DNA of 64,000 nucleotides, taken from the NCBI RefSeq assembly GCF_900114535.1, contig NZ_FOTK01000018.1, forward strand, positions 62,001-126,000, written 5' to 3'. Below are positions 1-9,325 of this stretch, in pieces (the first letter of the stretch is position 1; each line of letters starts with the position of its first letter). Under the pieces are notes generated by a model. The model made no database searches, was not told the DNA's origin, and worked only from the letters and a program-made list of their open reading frames with translations. The DNA is from Methylobacterium pseudosasicola (GTDB lineage Bacteria; Pseudomonadota; Alphaproteobacteria; Rhizobiales; Beijerinckiaceae). The translations under genes were made by a program, and so were the position numbers.

Positions 1-1578
1 GCCCCGATCCTCGAGCGGCCGGCGGCCGAGCCCTCGCTCTCGAACGATGAGCACGCCGCGTTCCGGGAGATCGCCCGGGCGCTCGGCGCCCGCTATGCCG
101 GCGACGACGCCTCGGCGGGGACGCCCGCGCTGCGGCCCGAGGGTGGCGCAGTCATGCCGTTTCCCGGCACGCATCCCGGCACCCCGGAGGCCCGGGAGGC
201 CACCGCGTCGCGGGATGCTGCATTCCTCGCCGCCCTGCCCCTGCCGACGCTGGTGCATCGCGACGGCGCGATCCTGGCGGCGAACCAAGCGCTCCTCGAC
301 GTCACCGGCTATGCCGACATTCCGGCGCTGGCCAAGGCCGGCCTCGACCGGCTGTTCCGCGGCCTGCCCCAGCCGGACGCGCCCGATCCGGCCGCGCGCC
401 GCACCGCCATCGAGACCGCAGACGGCAGCGCCCGGGCGGTCGAGGTGATGGGCGGCGCCGGTACCTGGGAGGGTCGACCGGCGACCTGCCTGGTCCTGCG
501 CCCCCTGGACGAGGCCGACCCGGCAGCCGCGCTGACCGCCGAGCGCCTGGCCCGCGAGGCCCAGGCCGAGCGGACCGCCGCCGCCGAAGCCGCCCTCGAC
601 GCGCTGGAGGCCGGGGTCCTGACCCTCGACGGCGCCGGCCGGATCGTGGCGCTGAACCGCGCCGCCGCCGAGCTGTTCGGCTGCGATCCCCGGGAGATCG
701 TCGGCGGCAGCCTCGTCGCCCTGTTCGACCGGGAGAGCGTGCTGGCGGTGGCCGATGCCCTGCGCGGCGCGGCCAAGGAGCCGCGTGCGGTCTCGGTGGC
801 CGGACGGGCGCTGACCATCGGCGTCTCGCCGGCCCGGGAGGACGGGCGCCGGGTCGCCGTGCTGAATGCCGCGCCGCCCGAAGCCCCGCCCAGCGCTGAG
901 CCGGCTGCGCCCCCCGCCTCGGGCCTCGACGGGGCCCTGGTTCGGCTGGACCGCGCCTTCCGGGGTCCGCTCACCGGCATGGTCGAGCTGGCCGACGCGA
1001 TGCTGAAGGAGCCGTTCGGCCCGCTGGGGGACGTGCGCTATCGCGGCTGCCTCGCCCAGATCAAGACCTCGGGCGCGCTGATACTGGAGCGGGTCGGCGA
1101 GCTTCTGGACCTCGCAACCGTGGAGGCCGGCGCCCTGCGGCTCGATCCGCGCCGGATCGCGCTCAACGACGTCGTGGCGGGCTGCGTCGCCCAGCTGCAG
1201 GGGGAGGCCGCCCGGGGCCGGATCGTGGTGCGTACGAGCTTCTCCACCGGGCTCGACGATCTGGAGGCCGACGAGCGCTCGGTGAGCCGCGCGGCGTGTC
1301 TCGTCATCGAGCATGCGATCCGGCGCTCCGTGGCCGGCGGCCAGGTCATCGTCTCGACCGGTTCCACGGAGAGCGCCGCGGTGGCGTTGCGGGTGCGGGA
1401 TACGGGCGCCGGCGCGACCCAGGCCGCGCCCAACCCTGCCGGGGATGTCGAGGACGGGCTCGCCCTGCCCCGCGCCCTGGTCGAGGCCAATGGCGGGCGC
1501 CTTCAGCTCTCGGCACGCCCCGAGGACGGCACGCTTGTGGAGATCATCATGCCGACGCGCCGGGCCGCGAACGGGTGA
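1..1578 (+). CDS. PdhS-like sensor histidine kinase, 3' part, degenerate catalytic core
   Basis: The frame is open from the first base of the window, so the gene begins upstream; the ATG at 154 is probably internal. Upstream of it the translation reads LSNDEHAAFREIARALGAR, a phrase I associate with PdhS-type cell-cycle kinases. A PAS domain (about 590-870) is followed by a dimerisation/phosphotransfer-like region (about 940-1130) and an HATPase-like end. The core looks degenerate. The phospho-acceptor histidine position is Arg (codon 952-954, in DRAFRGPL where SHELRTPL is usual). The N-box asparagine is His (codon 1312-1314). The G1-like DTGAG and a C-terminal LVEANGG are kept. It may be a pseudokinase scaffold or a receiver-directed regulator. 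The fold is clear; the role is inferred. Confidence 0.75.
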   Translation, partial: APILERPAAEPSLSNDEHAAFREIARALGARYAGDDASAGTPALRPEGGAVMPFPGTHPGTPEAREATASRDAAFLAALPLPTLVHRDGAILAANQALLDVTGYADIPALAKAGLDRLFRGLPQPDAPDPAARRTAIETADGSARAVEVMGGAGTWEGRPATCLVLRPLDEADPAAALTAERLAREAQAERTAAAEAALDALEAGVLTLDGAGRIVALNRAAAELFGCDPREIVGGSLVALFDRESVLAVADALRGAAKEPRAVSVAGRALTIGVSPAREDGRRVAVLNAAPPEAPPSAEPAAPPASGLDGALVRLDRAFRGPLTGMVELADAMLKEPFGPLGDVRYRGCLAQIKTSGALILERVGELLDLATVEAGALRLDPRRIALNDVVAGCVAQLQGEAARGRIVVRTSFSTGLDDLEADERSVSRAACLVIEHAIRRSVAGGQVIVSTGSTESAAVALRVRDTGAGATQAAPNPAGDVEDGLALPRALVEANGGRLQLSARPEDGTLVEIIMPTRRAANG

Positions 1579-1847
1579 AAACCGGGCGCGATCGGCGCTG
1601 TCCTCAAGTATTCGGAAACAGCCGGCTGCCGCTGACGTTTCAGCCGTCGTACTCCGCTTGACAGCGCATCGGCCGGGCTCCAAGCAAGCCTTACATTGCG
1701 CCCAATTGAGTTCCGGGTCTCATGACCCGGCTCAAGAGGGCCGGCGACGATATCGTCATCGTACGATGTCGGCTACGTTACTTTGGAAGTCCTGGCTGCG
1801 CGGCCGATGCCGCGATACGATCGGGCACCAAGCAGGGATGGAATGCC

Positions 1848-3794
1848 ATGGAAGGCAAGGTCGTCGAAGTTCAGGCTGCGTGGCGTGAGGGTGCTCACGT
1901 GGACGACGCCCAGTATCGCGCGATGTACGAGGCGTCGGTGTCCGATCCGGACGCCTTCTGGGGTGAGCACGGCAAGCGCATCGACTGGATGACGCCGTTC
2001 ACCAAGGTCAAGAATACCAGCTTTGCGCCCGGCCAGGTCTCGATCAAGTGGTTCGAGGACGGCAAGACCAACGTCGCCTACAATTGCATCGACCGGCACC
2101 TGGAGACCCGCGGCGACCAGACCGCGATCATCTGGGAAGGCGACAACCCGGACGAGTCCAAGCACATCACCTACCGGGAACTGCACGCGCAGGTCTGCCG
2201 GATGGCCAACGTCCTGCGCAATCGCGGCGTCAGCAAGGGCGATCGCGTCACGCTCTACATGCCGATGATCCCGGAGGCGGCCTACGCGATGCTGGCCTGC
2301 GCGCGGCTCGGCGCGATCCACGCCATCGTGTTCGGCGGCTTCTCGCCGGATTCCTTGGCCTCGCGCATCCAGGGCTGCACCTCCAAGGTGGTGATCACCG
2401 CCGACGAGGGCCTGCGCGGCGGCCGCAAGGTGCCGCTGAAGGCCAATGTCGACGAGGCGATCAAGCGGCTCGGCAGCGATCTCGTGGAGCACGTGATCGT
2501 CGTGCGCCGCACCGGCGGCAGCGTTGCTATGGAGCCGGGCCGCGACGTCTACTACGACGAGGCCGCCGAGCAGGTGACCGACCATTGCCCCGCCGAGGCC
2601 GTGGAGGCCGAACACCCGCTGTTCATCCTCTACACCTCGGGCTCCACCGGCCAGCCGAAGGGCGTGGTGCACACCACCGGCGGCTACCTGGTCTACGCGT
2701 CGATGACCCACCAATACGTCTTCGATTACCGCGAGGGCGACGTGTACTGGTGCACGGCCGATGTCGGCTGGGTCACGGGACACAGCTACATCGTGTACGG
2801 GCCGCTCGCGAACGGTGCGACCACGCTGATGTTCGAGGGCATCCCGACCTACCCGTCGACCTCGCGGTTCTGGGAGGTGGTCGACAAGCACAAGGTCAAC
2901 ATCTTCTACACCGCCCCGACCGCGATCCGCTCGCTGATGGGCGGCGGCGAGGGGCCGGTGAAGAAAACCTCGCGCCAGTCGCTGCGCGTGCTCGGCTCGG
3001 TGGGCGAGCCGATCAACCCGGAAGCCTGGGAATGGTACTACAACGTCGTCGGCGAGCAGCGCTGCTCGATCGTCGACACGTGGTGGCAGACCGAGACCGG
3101 CGGCATCCTGATCACGCCGCTCCCGGGCGCCACGGCACTCAAACCCGGCTCGGCCACCCGGCCGTTCTTCGGCGTGACGCCCGAGATGGTCGATGCCGAG
3201 GGCAAGGTCTTGCAGGGCCCCTGCGAGGGCAACCTCTGCATCGCCGATTCCTGGCCCGGGCAGATGCGCACGGTCTACGGCGACCACGAGCGGTTCGAGC
3301 AGACCTACTTCTCGACCTATCCGGGCAAGTACTTCACCGGTGACGGCGCCCGCCGCGACGCGGACGGCTATTACTGGATCACCGGCCGGGTCGACGACGT
3401 GATCAACGTCTCGGGCCACCGGATGGGCACCGCGGAGGTCGAATCCTCGCTGGTCGCCCACCCGAAGGTCGCCGAGGCCGCGGTGGTCGGCTACCCGCAC
3501 AACGTGAAGGGCCAGGGCATCTACGCCTACGTCACCCTCAACGACGGCGAGGAAGGCGACGACGCCCTGCGCAAGGAACTCGTGACCTGGGTCCGCAAGG
3601 ATATCGGGCCGATCGCCTCGCCGGACCTGATCCAGTTCGCCCCCGGCCTGCCCAAGACCCGCTCCGGCAAGATCATGCGCCGCATCCTGCGCAAGATCGC
3701 CGAGGACGATTTCGGCTCGCTGGGCGACACCTCGACCCTCGCCGAGCCGGCGGTGGTCGACGACCTGATCGAGAACCGGCAGAACCGGCCCTGA
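1848..3794 (+). CDS. acs: acetyl-CoA synthetase
   Basis: AMP-forming acetate:CoA ligase, making acetyl-CoA from acetate, ATP and CoA in the cytoplasm. The 648-residue product has the family's usual length. Visible motifs are the phosphate-binding YTSGSTGQPKG near residue 262, WWQTETGG near 412 (acyl-pocket tryptophans), the hinge region YFTGDGARRD...GRVDDVINVSGHR, and PKTRSGKIMRR near 602-612, whose lysine (about 608) is the residue acetylated for regulation in Salmonella Acs. The ATG at 1848 fits the usual N-terminus; an open extension back to 1722 has no family similarity that I recognise. It is followed by a DUF485 gene and actP, the same order as acs-yjcH-actP in E. coli. Confidence 0.97.
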   Translation: MEGKVVEVQAAWREGAHVDDAQYRAMYEASVSDPDAFWGEHGKRIDWMTPFTKVKNTSFAPGQVSIKWFEDGKTNVAYNCIDRHLETRGDQTAIIWEGDNPDESKHITYRELHAQVCRMANVLRNRGVSKGDRVTLYMPMIPEAAYAMLACARLGAIHAIVFGGFSPDSLASRIQGCTSKVVITADEGLRGGRKVPLKANVDEAIKRLGSDLVEHVIVVRRTGGSVAMEPGRDVYYDEAAEQVTDHCPAEAVEAEHPLFILYTSGSTGQPKGVVHTTGGYLVYASMTHQYVFDYREGDVYWCTADVGWVTGHSYIVYGPLANGATTLMFEGIPTYPSTSRFWEVVDKHKVNIFYTAPTAIRSLMGGGEGPVKKTSRQSLRVLGSVGEPINPEAWEWYYNVVGEQRCSIVDTWWQTETGGILITPLPGATALKPGSATRPFFGVTPEMVDAEGKVLQGPCEGNLCIADSWPGQMRTVYGDHERFEQTYFSTYPGKYFTGDGARRDADGYYWITGRVDDVINVSGHRMGTAEVESSLVAHPKVAEAAVVGYPHNVKGQGIYAYVTLNDGEEGDDALRKELVTWVRKDIGPIASPDLIQFAPGLPKTRSGKIMRRILRKIAEDDFGSLGDTSTLAEPAVVDDLIENRQNRP

Positions 3795-3820
3795 TCGGTC
3801 CGGCCGCGACGACACGACGA

Positions 3821-3845
3821 GGCGGGCGCCTCTGCGGCGCCCGCC
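3821..3845 (+). terminator. intercistronic hairpin between acs and the DUF485 gene
   Basis: A perfect 10-bp inverted repeat (GGCGGGCGCC / GGCGCCCGCC) around a 5-base loop lies 26 bases after the acs stop. It has no T-run, so it is more likely an attenuator or mRNA 3'-end stabiliser than a full terminator. Confidence 0.45.
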
Positions 3846-3918
3846 CCCAACAAGAACCACGAAACTTGGTCTCAAGAAAAACCGGAAGGCCGGAGCGCCT
3901 TCGCGGGAGGAACACGCC

Positions 3919-4293
3919 ATGAGCGGCTCGACACTCGGCCTACGCGGGGGCACGGCGCCCCCCTCATCCCGCGCCGCCGGCGCGGCCGTCGATCCGCAGA
4001 TCGACCGGATCGTCCGCACCCCGGAATTCCAGCAGCTCGTCGCCGAGCGCACCCGGTTCGGCTTGATCCTGACGATCCTGATGTTGGTGGTCTATTTCGG
4101 CTTCATCGGCCTGATCGCCTTCGACAAGTCGCTCATGGCCGTGAAGGTCGGCGGCGGCACCGCTTCGCTCGGGCTGTTCATGGGCGTGTTCGTGATCCTG
4201 TTCGCCTTCGCGCTCACCGGCATCTACGTGGCCCGGGCCAACACCCGGTTCGACGCGCTGAGCGACGCCCTGAAGCGGAGCGTCGGCCAATGA
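3919..4293 (+). CDS. DUF485 inner-membrane protein (YjcH-like)
   Basis: Small membrane protein of 124 residues with an N-terminal cytoplasmic stretch and two hydrophobic segments (about 45-70 and 75-100), typical of DUF485. GGGAGG lies eight bases before the ATG. Its stop overlaps the actP start in ATGA, so the two are translationally coupled. Family members accompany acetate symporters and are thought to help assembly or function of the permease; the exact role is not established. The N-terminal 30 residues (Pro/Ala/Gly-rich) are longer than in the E. coli homologue. Confidence 0.9.
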   Translation: MSGSTLGLRGGTAPPSSRAAGAAVDPQIDRIVRTPEFQQLVAERTRFGLILTILMLVVYFGFIGLIAFDKSLMAVKVGGGTASLGLFMGVFVILFAFALTGIYVARANTRFDALSDALKRSVGQ

Positions 4294-5972
4294 ACCGCCT
4301 TCTCCTCGGCCTCGTCCTGGCCACCATCGCGGCCGACGCGGCCTATGCCGCCGGCCCCGACCTCGGCGCCATCCAGCAGAGCGCCACGAACTGGCCGGCC
4401 ATCGGCATGTTCCTGTTCTTCGTGGTGCTGACGTTGGGCATCACCTACAAGGCCGCCAAGGGCACCAAGTCGGCCGCCGACTTCTACGCCGCGGGCGGCG
4501 GCATCTCGGCCGGGACCAACGCGCTTGCGATCGCCGGCGACTACATGTCGGCCGCCTCGTTCCTGGGCATTTCGGGCCTGGTCTACACGTCGGGCTTCGA
4601 CGGGCTGATCTACTCCACCGGCTTCCTGGTCGGCTGGCCGATCGTGCTGTTCCTGATCGCCGAGCGGCTGCGCAACCTCGGCAAGTTCACCTTCGCGGAC
4701 GTGGCGAGCTTCCGCCTTGACCAGACCTCGATCCGCATCATCTCGGCGGTGGGCACCCTGGTGGTGGTGGCGTTCTACCTGATCGCCCAGATGGTCGGCG
4801 CCGGTAAGCTGATCCAGCTGCTGTTCGGCCTGCCCTACCTCTACGCGGTGATCATCGTCGGCGTGCTGATGATCGTCTACGTCGCCTTCGGCGGCATGAA
4901 GGCGACCACCTGGGTCCAGGTGATCAAGGCCTGTCTGCTCCTGGGCGGCGCGACCTTCATGGCCGGCGCGGTGCTGCTGAAGTACGGCTTCAACCCGGAG
5001 ACCCTGTTCGCGGCCTCGGTGCAGGTCCACCCGAAGGGCGACGCCATCATGGCGCCCGGCGGCCTGGTCTCGAACCCGATCGAGGCGATCTCGCTCGGCG
5101 TCGGCCTGATGTTCGGCACCGCCGGCTTGCCGCATATCCTGATGCGGTTCTTCACGGTCTCGGACGCCCAGGCCGCGCGCAAGTCGGTGTTCTACGCCAC
5201 CGGCCTGATCGGCTACTTCTACATCCTGACCTTCATCATCGGTTTCGGCGGCATCGCCCTGCTGATGTCGGATCCAAGCTACTTCAAGCTCGGCGCGGCC
5301 GGGACCTTCGACAAGCTGAAGGACATGATCGGCGGGACCAACATGGTCGCCGTCAACCTCGCCAACGCGGTCGGTGGCCCGTACTTCCTTGGGTTCATCT
5401 CGGCGGTGGCCTTCGCGACCATCCTGGCGGTGGTGGCCGGCCTGACGCTCGCCGGCGCCTCGGCGGTCAGCCACGACCTCTACGCCCAGGTGATCGCCCG
5501 CGGGCGCACCACCGAGAAGCACGAGGTCAACCTGTCGAAGCTCTCGGCGGTGGTGATCGGAATCGTGGCGATCTACCTCGGCTACGTGTTCGAGAACCAG
5601 AACGTCGCCTTCATGGTCGGCCTGGCCTTCGCGGTGGCGGCGAGCTGCAACTTCCCGGTGCTGGCCATGTCGATCCTGTGGCGCGGCACGACCACCTGGG
5701 GGGCGCTCGCGGGCGGCCTCGTCGGGCTGATCTCGGCGGTCGGGATGGTGGTGCTCTCGAAGGCCGTCTGGGTGGTGACGTTCGGCAATGCCGCGGCGAT
5801 CTTCCCCTACGACAACCCGGCGCTGTTCTCGATGCCGCTGGCTTTCGTGACGATCTGGGCCGTGTCGAGCCTCGACAATTCGCGCAGGGCGCAACGCGAG
5901 CGCGCTGCCTTCGAGGCGCAGTTCGTGCGCTCCGAGACCGGCATCGGCGCAGTGGGCGCGCACGCCCACTGA
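4290..5972 (+). CDS. actP: cation/acetate symporter
   Basis: Sodium:solute symporter (SSS) family permease of 560 residues with about 13-14 hydrophobic segments, matching ActP length. The N-terminus (MNRLLLGLVLATIAADAAYA) looks like a cleavable signal peptide, as in E. coli ActP. Family-typical stretches include AADFYAAGGGI, AIAGDYMSAASFLGISG and GLPHILMRFFTV. It imports short-chain carboxylates such as acetate and glyoxylate for acs just upstream. Its start overlaps the preceding stop. A strong terminator follows at 5999, closing the acs-DUF485-actP unit. Confidence 0.95.
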   Translation: MNRLLLGLVLATIAADAAYAAGPDLGAIQQSATNWPAIGMFLFFVVLTLGITYKAAKGTKSAADFYAAGGGISAGTNALAIAGDYMSAASFLGISGLVYTSGFDGLIYSTGFLVGWPIVLFLIAERLRNLGKFTFADVASFRLDQTSIRIISAVGTLVVVAFYLIAQMVGAGKLIQLLFGLPYLYAVIIVGVLMIVYVAFGGMKATTWVQVIKACLLLGGATFMAGAVLLKYGFNPETLFAASVQVHPKGDAIMAPGGLVSNPIEAISLGVGLMFGTAGLPHILMRFFTVSDAQAARKSVFYATGLIGYFYILTFIIGFGGIALLMSDPSYFKLGAAGTFDKLKDMIGGTNMVAVNLANAVGGPYFLGFISAVAFATILAVVAGLTLAGASAVSHDLYAQVIARGRTTEKHEVNLSKLSAVVIGIVAIYLGYVFENQNVAFMVGLAFAVAASCNFPVLAMSILWRGTTTWGALAGGLVGLISAVGMVVLSKAVWVVTFGNAAAIFPYDNPALFSMPLAFVTIWAVSSLDNSRRAQRERAAFEAQFVRSETGIGAVGAHAH

Positions 5973-5998
5973 GCCTGAGGCCGATTGTAAGAACCGGG

Positions 5999-6032
5999 GG
6001 GCGCGGCGCGAGCCGCGCCCTTCGTCGTTTTT
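5999..6032 (+). terminator. rho-independent terminator after actP
   Basis: Nine-bp perfect stem GGGCGCGGC / GCCGCGCCC with a GCGA loop (5999-6020), followed by TTCGTCG and a run of five T. It lies 27 bases after the actP stop. Confidence 0.85.
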
Positions 6033-6215
6033 GGCGACCGGACATTCTCCGCAAGCCGCCATGTTGATGACCCGCTCCATCTCCACATTGCGGATTGACC
6101 GACAGGTTCCTTACAGTCACGCATACGTGATCTGCGCGCCTTGCAAGGCGGGCAGCTCAAAGATCGACGGCCGAGGCCATCGGCCGCGCACGCGTTGTCT
6201 TGGAGGGACCGGGTC

Positions 6216-7898
6216 ATGGCTGTGGCAACTGCGATCCCGCGGGCGGGAGACGCCGCGAGACCGATGAGTTCGGCGGAGAAGCGAGTGATCTTCGCCTCGT
6301 CGCTCGGCACCGTGTTCGAGTGGTACGATTTCTATCTCTACGGCTCGCTCGCGGCGATCATCGGCGCTCAGTTCTTCTCCGCCTACCCGCCGGCCACCCG
6401 GGACATCTTCGCGTTGCTGGCCTTCGCGGCGGGCTTCATCGTCAGGCCGTTCGGCGCCCTGGTGTTCGGCCGCATCGGCGACCTCGTCGGGCGCAAGTAC
6501 ACATTCCTGGTCACGATCCTGATCATGGGCCTGTCGACCTTCATCGTCGGCATCCTGCCCAACGCCGCTTCGATCGGCATCGCGGCGCCGATCATCCTGA
6601 TCGTGCTGCGGCTGGCCCAAGGCCTGGCGCTCGGCGGCGAGTATGGCGGCGCAGCAACCTACGTGGCCGAGCACGCCCCCAACGGAAGGCGTGGGTTCTA
6701 CACGAGCTGGATCCAGACCACGGCGACGCTGGGCCTGTTCCTGTCGCTGCTGGTGATCCTGGCGACCCGGACCTTCACCGGCGAGGCGGCCTTCGCCGAA
6801 TGGGGCTGGCGGATCCCGTTCCTGGTCTCGGTGTTGCTGCTCGGCATCTCCGTGTGGATCCGGCTGCAACTCTCGGAATCCCCGGCCTTCCAGAAGATGA
6901 AGGAAGACGGCAAGACCTCGAAGGCGCCGCTCACGGAGGCGTTCGGCGAGTGGAAGAACGCCAAGTTCGCGGTGATCGCCCTGTTCGGCCTCGTCGCCGG
7001 CCAGGGGGTGGTCTGGTACACGGGCCAGTTCTACGCGCTGTTCTTCCTGCAATCGATCCTGAAGGTCGACGGCTACACCGCCAACCTGCTGATCGCGTGG
7101 TCGCTGCTGCTCGGCACGGGCCTGTTCGTGCTGTTCGGCTGGCTGTCGGACAAGATCGGCCGCAAGGTCATCATCCTGGCAGGCTGCGCCATCGCGGCGG
7201 CGACGTTCTTCCCGATCTTCAAGGGCATCACCGCCACCGCCAACCCGAAGCTCCAGGCCGCGATCGAGACCGTGAAGGTCACGGTCACGGCCGACCCGGC
7301 CGCTTGCGGAACCCTGTTCAACCCGGTCGGCACACGGGTGTTCACGGCCCCCTGCGACCTCGCCCGCGACTTCCTGTCGAAGTCGTCGGTGAAGTACGAC
7401 ACCGCGCCCGGCGCGGCCGGCCAGCCCACCGTGATCCGGGTGAACGACACCGAGATCCCCTATCCGCAGGGCGGCGGAGCCGAGGCCAACAAGGCCGTGA
7501 CCGCGTCGCTCCAGGCGGCGGGCTACCCGAAGGCCGGGGATCCCGGGATCGTCAAGATGGCGAACCCGTTTGACGTCTTCCGGCCGCAAGTCGCCCAGGT
7601 GATCGGCCTGCTGTTCGTCCTCATCGTCTTCGTGACGATGGTCTACGGCCCGATCGCCGCAATGCTGGTGGAGCTGTTCCCGACCCGGATCCGCTACACC
7701 TCGATGTCCCTGCCCTACCATATCGGCAACGGCTGGTTCGGCGGCCTGCTGCCGGCCACAGCCTTCGCCATGGTGGCCCAGACCGGGGACATCTATTACG
7801 GCCTCTGGTACCCGATCGTGATCGCGGTCGCGACGGTGGTCATCGGGGTGATCTTCGTGCCCGAGACGAAGGATCGCGATATCTTCGCCGATACCTGA
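6216..7898 (+). CDS. MHS-family MFS transporter with a large loop insertion
   Basis: Major facilitator of the metabolite:H+ symporter (ProP/ShiA-like) group. FEWYDFYLYGSLA in TM1, GRIGDLVGRK (loop 2-3) and RLAQGLALGGEYGGAATY are diagnostic. The ATG at 6216 is preceded by GGAGGG and gives 560 residues, about 100 more than usual. The excess is a hydrophilic segment at about residues 340-452, with two cysteines, between two transmembrane helices of the C-terminal half. Position behind acs-actP suggests a carboxylate or osmolyte substrate, but the substrate is unknown. It is separated from actP by a terminator and so has its own promoter. Confidence 0.88.
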   Translation: MAVATAIPRAGDAARPMSSAEKRVIFASSLGTVFEWYDFYLYGSLAAIIGAQFFSAYPPATRDIFALLAFAAGFIVRPFGALVFGRIGDLVGRKYTFLVTILIMGLSTFIVGILPNAASIGIAAPIILIVLRLAQGLALGGEYGGAATYVAEHAPNGRRGFYTSWIQTTATLGLFLSLLVILATRTFTGEAAFAEWGWRIPFLVSVLLLGISVWIRLQLSESPAFQKMKEDGKTSKAPLTEAFGEWKNAKFAVIALFGLVAGQGVVWYTGQFYALFFLQSILKVDGYTANLLIAWSLLLGTGLFVLFGWLSDKIGRKVIILAGCAIAAATFFPIFKGITATANPKLQAAIETVKVTVTADPAACGTLFNPVGTRVFTAPCDLARDFLSKSSVKYDTAPGAAGQPTVIRVNDTEIPYPQGGGAEANKAVTASLQAAGYPKAGDPGIVKMANPFDVFRPQVAQVIGLLFVLIVFVTMVYGPIAAMLVELFPTRIRYTSMSLPYHIGNGWFGGLLPATAFAMVAQTGDIYYGLWYPIVIAVATVVIGVIFVPETKDRDIFADT

Positions 7899-8346
7899 TC
7901 GCCCTCGCACCGCTCGCCTGACGACACCCGGGCCGCCCGCGCGGTCCGGGTGTTCTGCGTTTCAGGGCCCGCTTCCCGAATCGCTGCCTGTCTCCAGACG
8001 GCTTCGCCGCGCCCGCGACGATCGTGCGGCATTCCAGTCGCGGGTGCGCTTCATCACGCATAGACCCCGACAACAGCGGTACTCATGTCGTGTCGCCCGA
8101 GAGGTGGCCCCGCGTCAGTGTGTAGCGACGAAGCGCTAGAGATTGACATTCCCGCGTAATTCCGGCGCAAACAGGCTATCATTATTGCCCGCCCAGTGGT
8201 ACGGGCGGCCCTGCAACCACGCGTTACTGACTTCTAGGTTGTATTCCGACAACCACTTGTTGTCGATCAAAAATCAGTTTTCACGGAACCCACGGCGGCC
8301 TTCGATCGTCTTCGAGACGATTTACAGGCAGGACAGGATATCAAGC
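7899..8346. other. intergenic region after the MHS transporter
   Basis: Apart from the hairpin at 7924-7953 I find no convincing gene. The base composition becomes more AT-rich after about 8130. An open frame from 8143 exists, but its first 68 codons do not look like protein; only its 3' end is taken as a possible small gene. Confidence 0.5.
7924..7953 (+). terminator. hairpin after the MHS transporter gene
   Basis: ACACCCGG / CCGGGTGT outer stem enclosing GCCGC/GCGGT, 25 bases after the stop codon. Only TCTGCGTTT follows, so the T-run is weak. Confidence 0.5.
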
Positions 8347-8487
8347 GTGAACGACGTCATGACCCAATTTCGTCGGAAGGCCGGCAGCAAGCCGCCGCTT
8401 TCTCTGGTTATTGGCGCCAACGCAGCAATGACTACGGTCTGGATATTGATCTACACCGTCGCCGGCCGCCCGGTCTGGCTATGGTAG
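8347..8487 (+). CDS. possible small membrane protein
   Basis: GTG-started frame of 46 residues with AGGA nine bases upstream; an ATG at 8359 is an alternative. The product has a basic N-terminus (MTQFRRKAGSKPP) and one hydrophobic segment (LSLVIGANAAMTTVWILIYTV) ending in RPVWLW, which would suit a single-pass inner-membrane peptide. It converges on, and overlaps by nine bases, the gene on the other strand. No family recognised; it could be a chance frame. Confidence 0.35.
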   Translation: MNDVMTQFRRKAGSKPPLSLVIGANAAMTTVWILIYTVAGRPVWLW

Positions 8488-8733
8488 CGGCGACTGCCGG
8501 TTGCGCTTGTCCTCGTAATGACCGCCGCAATACGCACCCAGCAGATATCCGGACTGGTGGGCGGTGAGGTAGCCCAGTACAATCAGCCCATGGAGCATGT
8601 CGAGTCCCGGGCCGAAGGCGAAGAGAAGCAGCGCCCCGACCAGGATCAGGGCCGAAGTCGCGACGATGATCAGCATGGTGTAGAACCAGCCGATCACCAA
8701 CCCGACGCCGAACAGCACTGCAGCGAGTAACAT
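8479..8733 (-). CDS. small membrane protein of unknown function
   Basis: 84 residues from the ATG at 8733, preceded by AGGTGA at good spacing. The open frame continues upstream to 8982 but that part is hydrophilic and lacks a ribosome-binding site. Two or three hydrophobic segments (residues 1-18, 20-45 and possibly 50-65) end in a hydrophilic tail, GGHYEDKRNRQSPLP. I recognise no family. It stands alone between non-coding stretches. Confidence 0.5.
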   Translation of the reverse strand: MLLAAVLFGVGLVIGWFYTMLIIVATSALILVGALLLFAFGPGLDMLHGLIVLGYLTAHQSGYLLGAYCGGHYEDKRNRQSPLP

Positions 8734-9325
8734 CGCGTCACCTGGCTCAAGGTTGTCCGGCGCACCTAACCGAACAACTTCCCCTCCAGAGGGGCTCCGA
8801 AGCCCTATGTCACGGGCACCGCATACGCGATCTACAAACAGATCGCGCGATCCGGGGACAAAGTTCCATCGAACCGCGAATTTTTCATGCCGCGCAGGGA
8901 AAGAAATATCAACCCCCACACATATCCGAGCGATTTCGCTTAAAATGCGAGACGTTTGGCTATTCATCATTTGGTTTTGCAAAATCGATGCTGCAAGACT
9001 TTTGATCCGCCAGTCCGTTCATCGACGATAATGCTAGAGCCACGCGGCGAAGGCTCGTGCGGTGGGCATTTTCGACACTGCGCCCGATCACGCGTTTTTC
9101 GGCACAACGTTAACGCGGTGCCGGCCCTCGGCTGCGCGGCCGAGGCCACCGCATACGGAGATGACGCGCTCCCAAGGGCCTGAAGGCCGGCACGGAGGCC
9201 CGCTCATCCGCCTCGTCATCCCGGGGCCGCACAGCTGAGCAAAAGATCCAGATGCGCAGGTCGATCAAGACCGCGCACTGTCGGCGGCCCCTCGGGATCC
9301 GGGTTTCGCCTACGGCGCTCTGGCG
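8734..9325. other. 592-base region without a supported gene
   Basis: Clearly less GC-rich than the surroundings between about 8860 and 9030, including a 10-bp palindrome TTTTGCAAAA (8975-8984). Short frames on both strands have no recognisable product or ribosome-binding site. It probably contains the promoter of the small minus-strand gene at 8733 and the 3' end of the purH transcript. Confidence 0.4.

Noticed and set aside
1773..4052. 759-codon open frame antisense to acs
   Set aside because: Composition is Arg/Gly/His-rich with no domain; it mirrors acs codon structure, a common artefact in very GC-rich DNA.
4224..7910. Two long antisense frames (620 and 597 codons) opposite actP and the MHS transporter
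   Set aside because: Asp/His/Arg-rich mirror translations of hydrophobic genes; no ribosome-binding sites or family resemblance.
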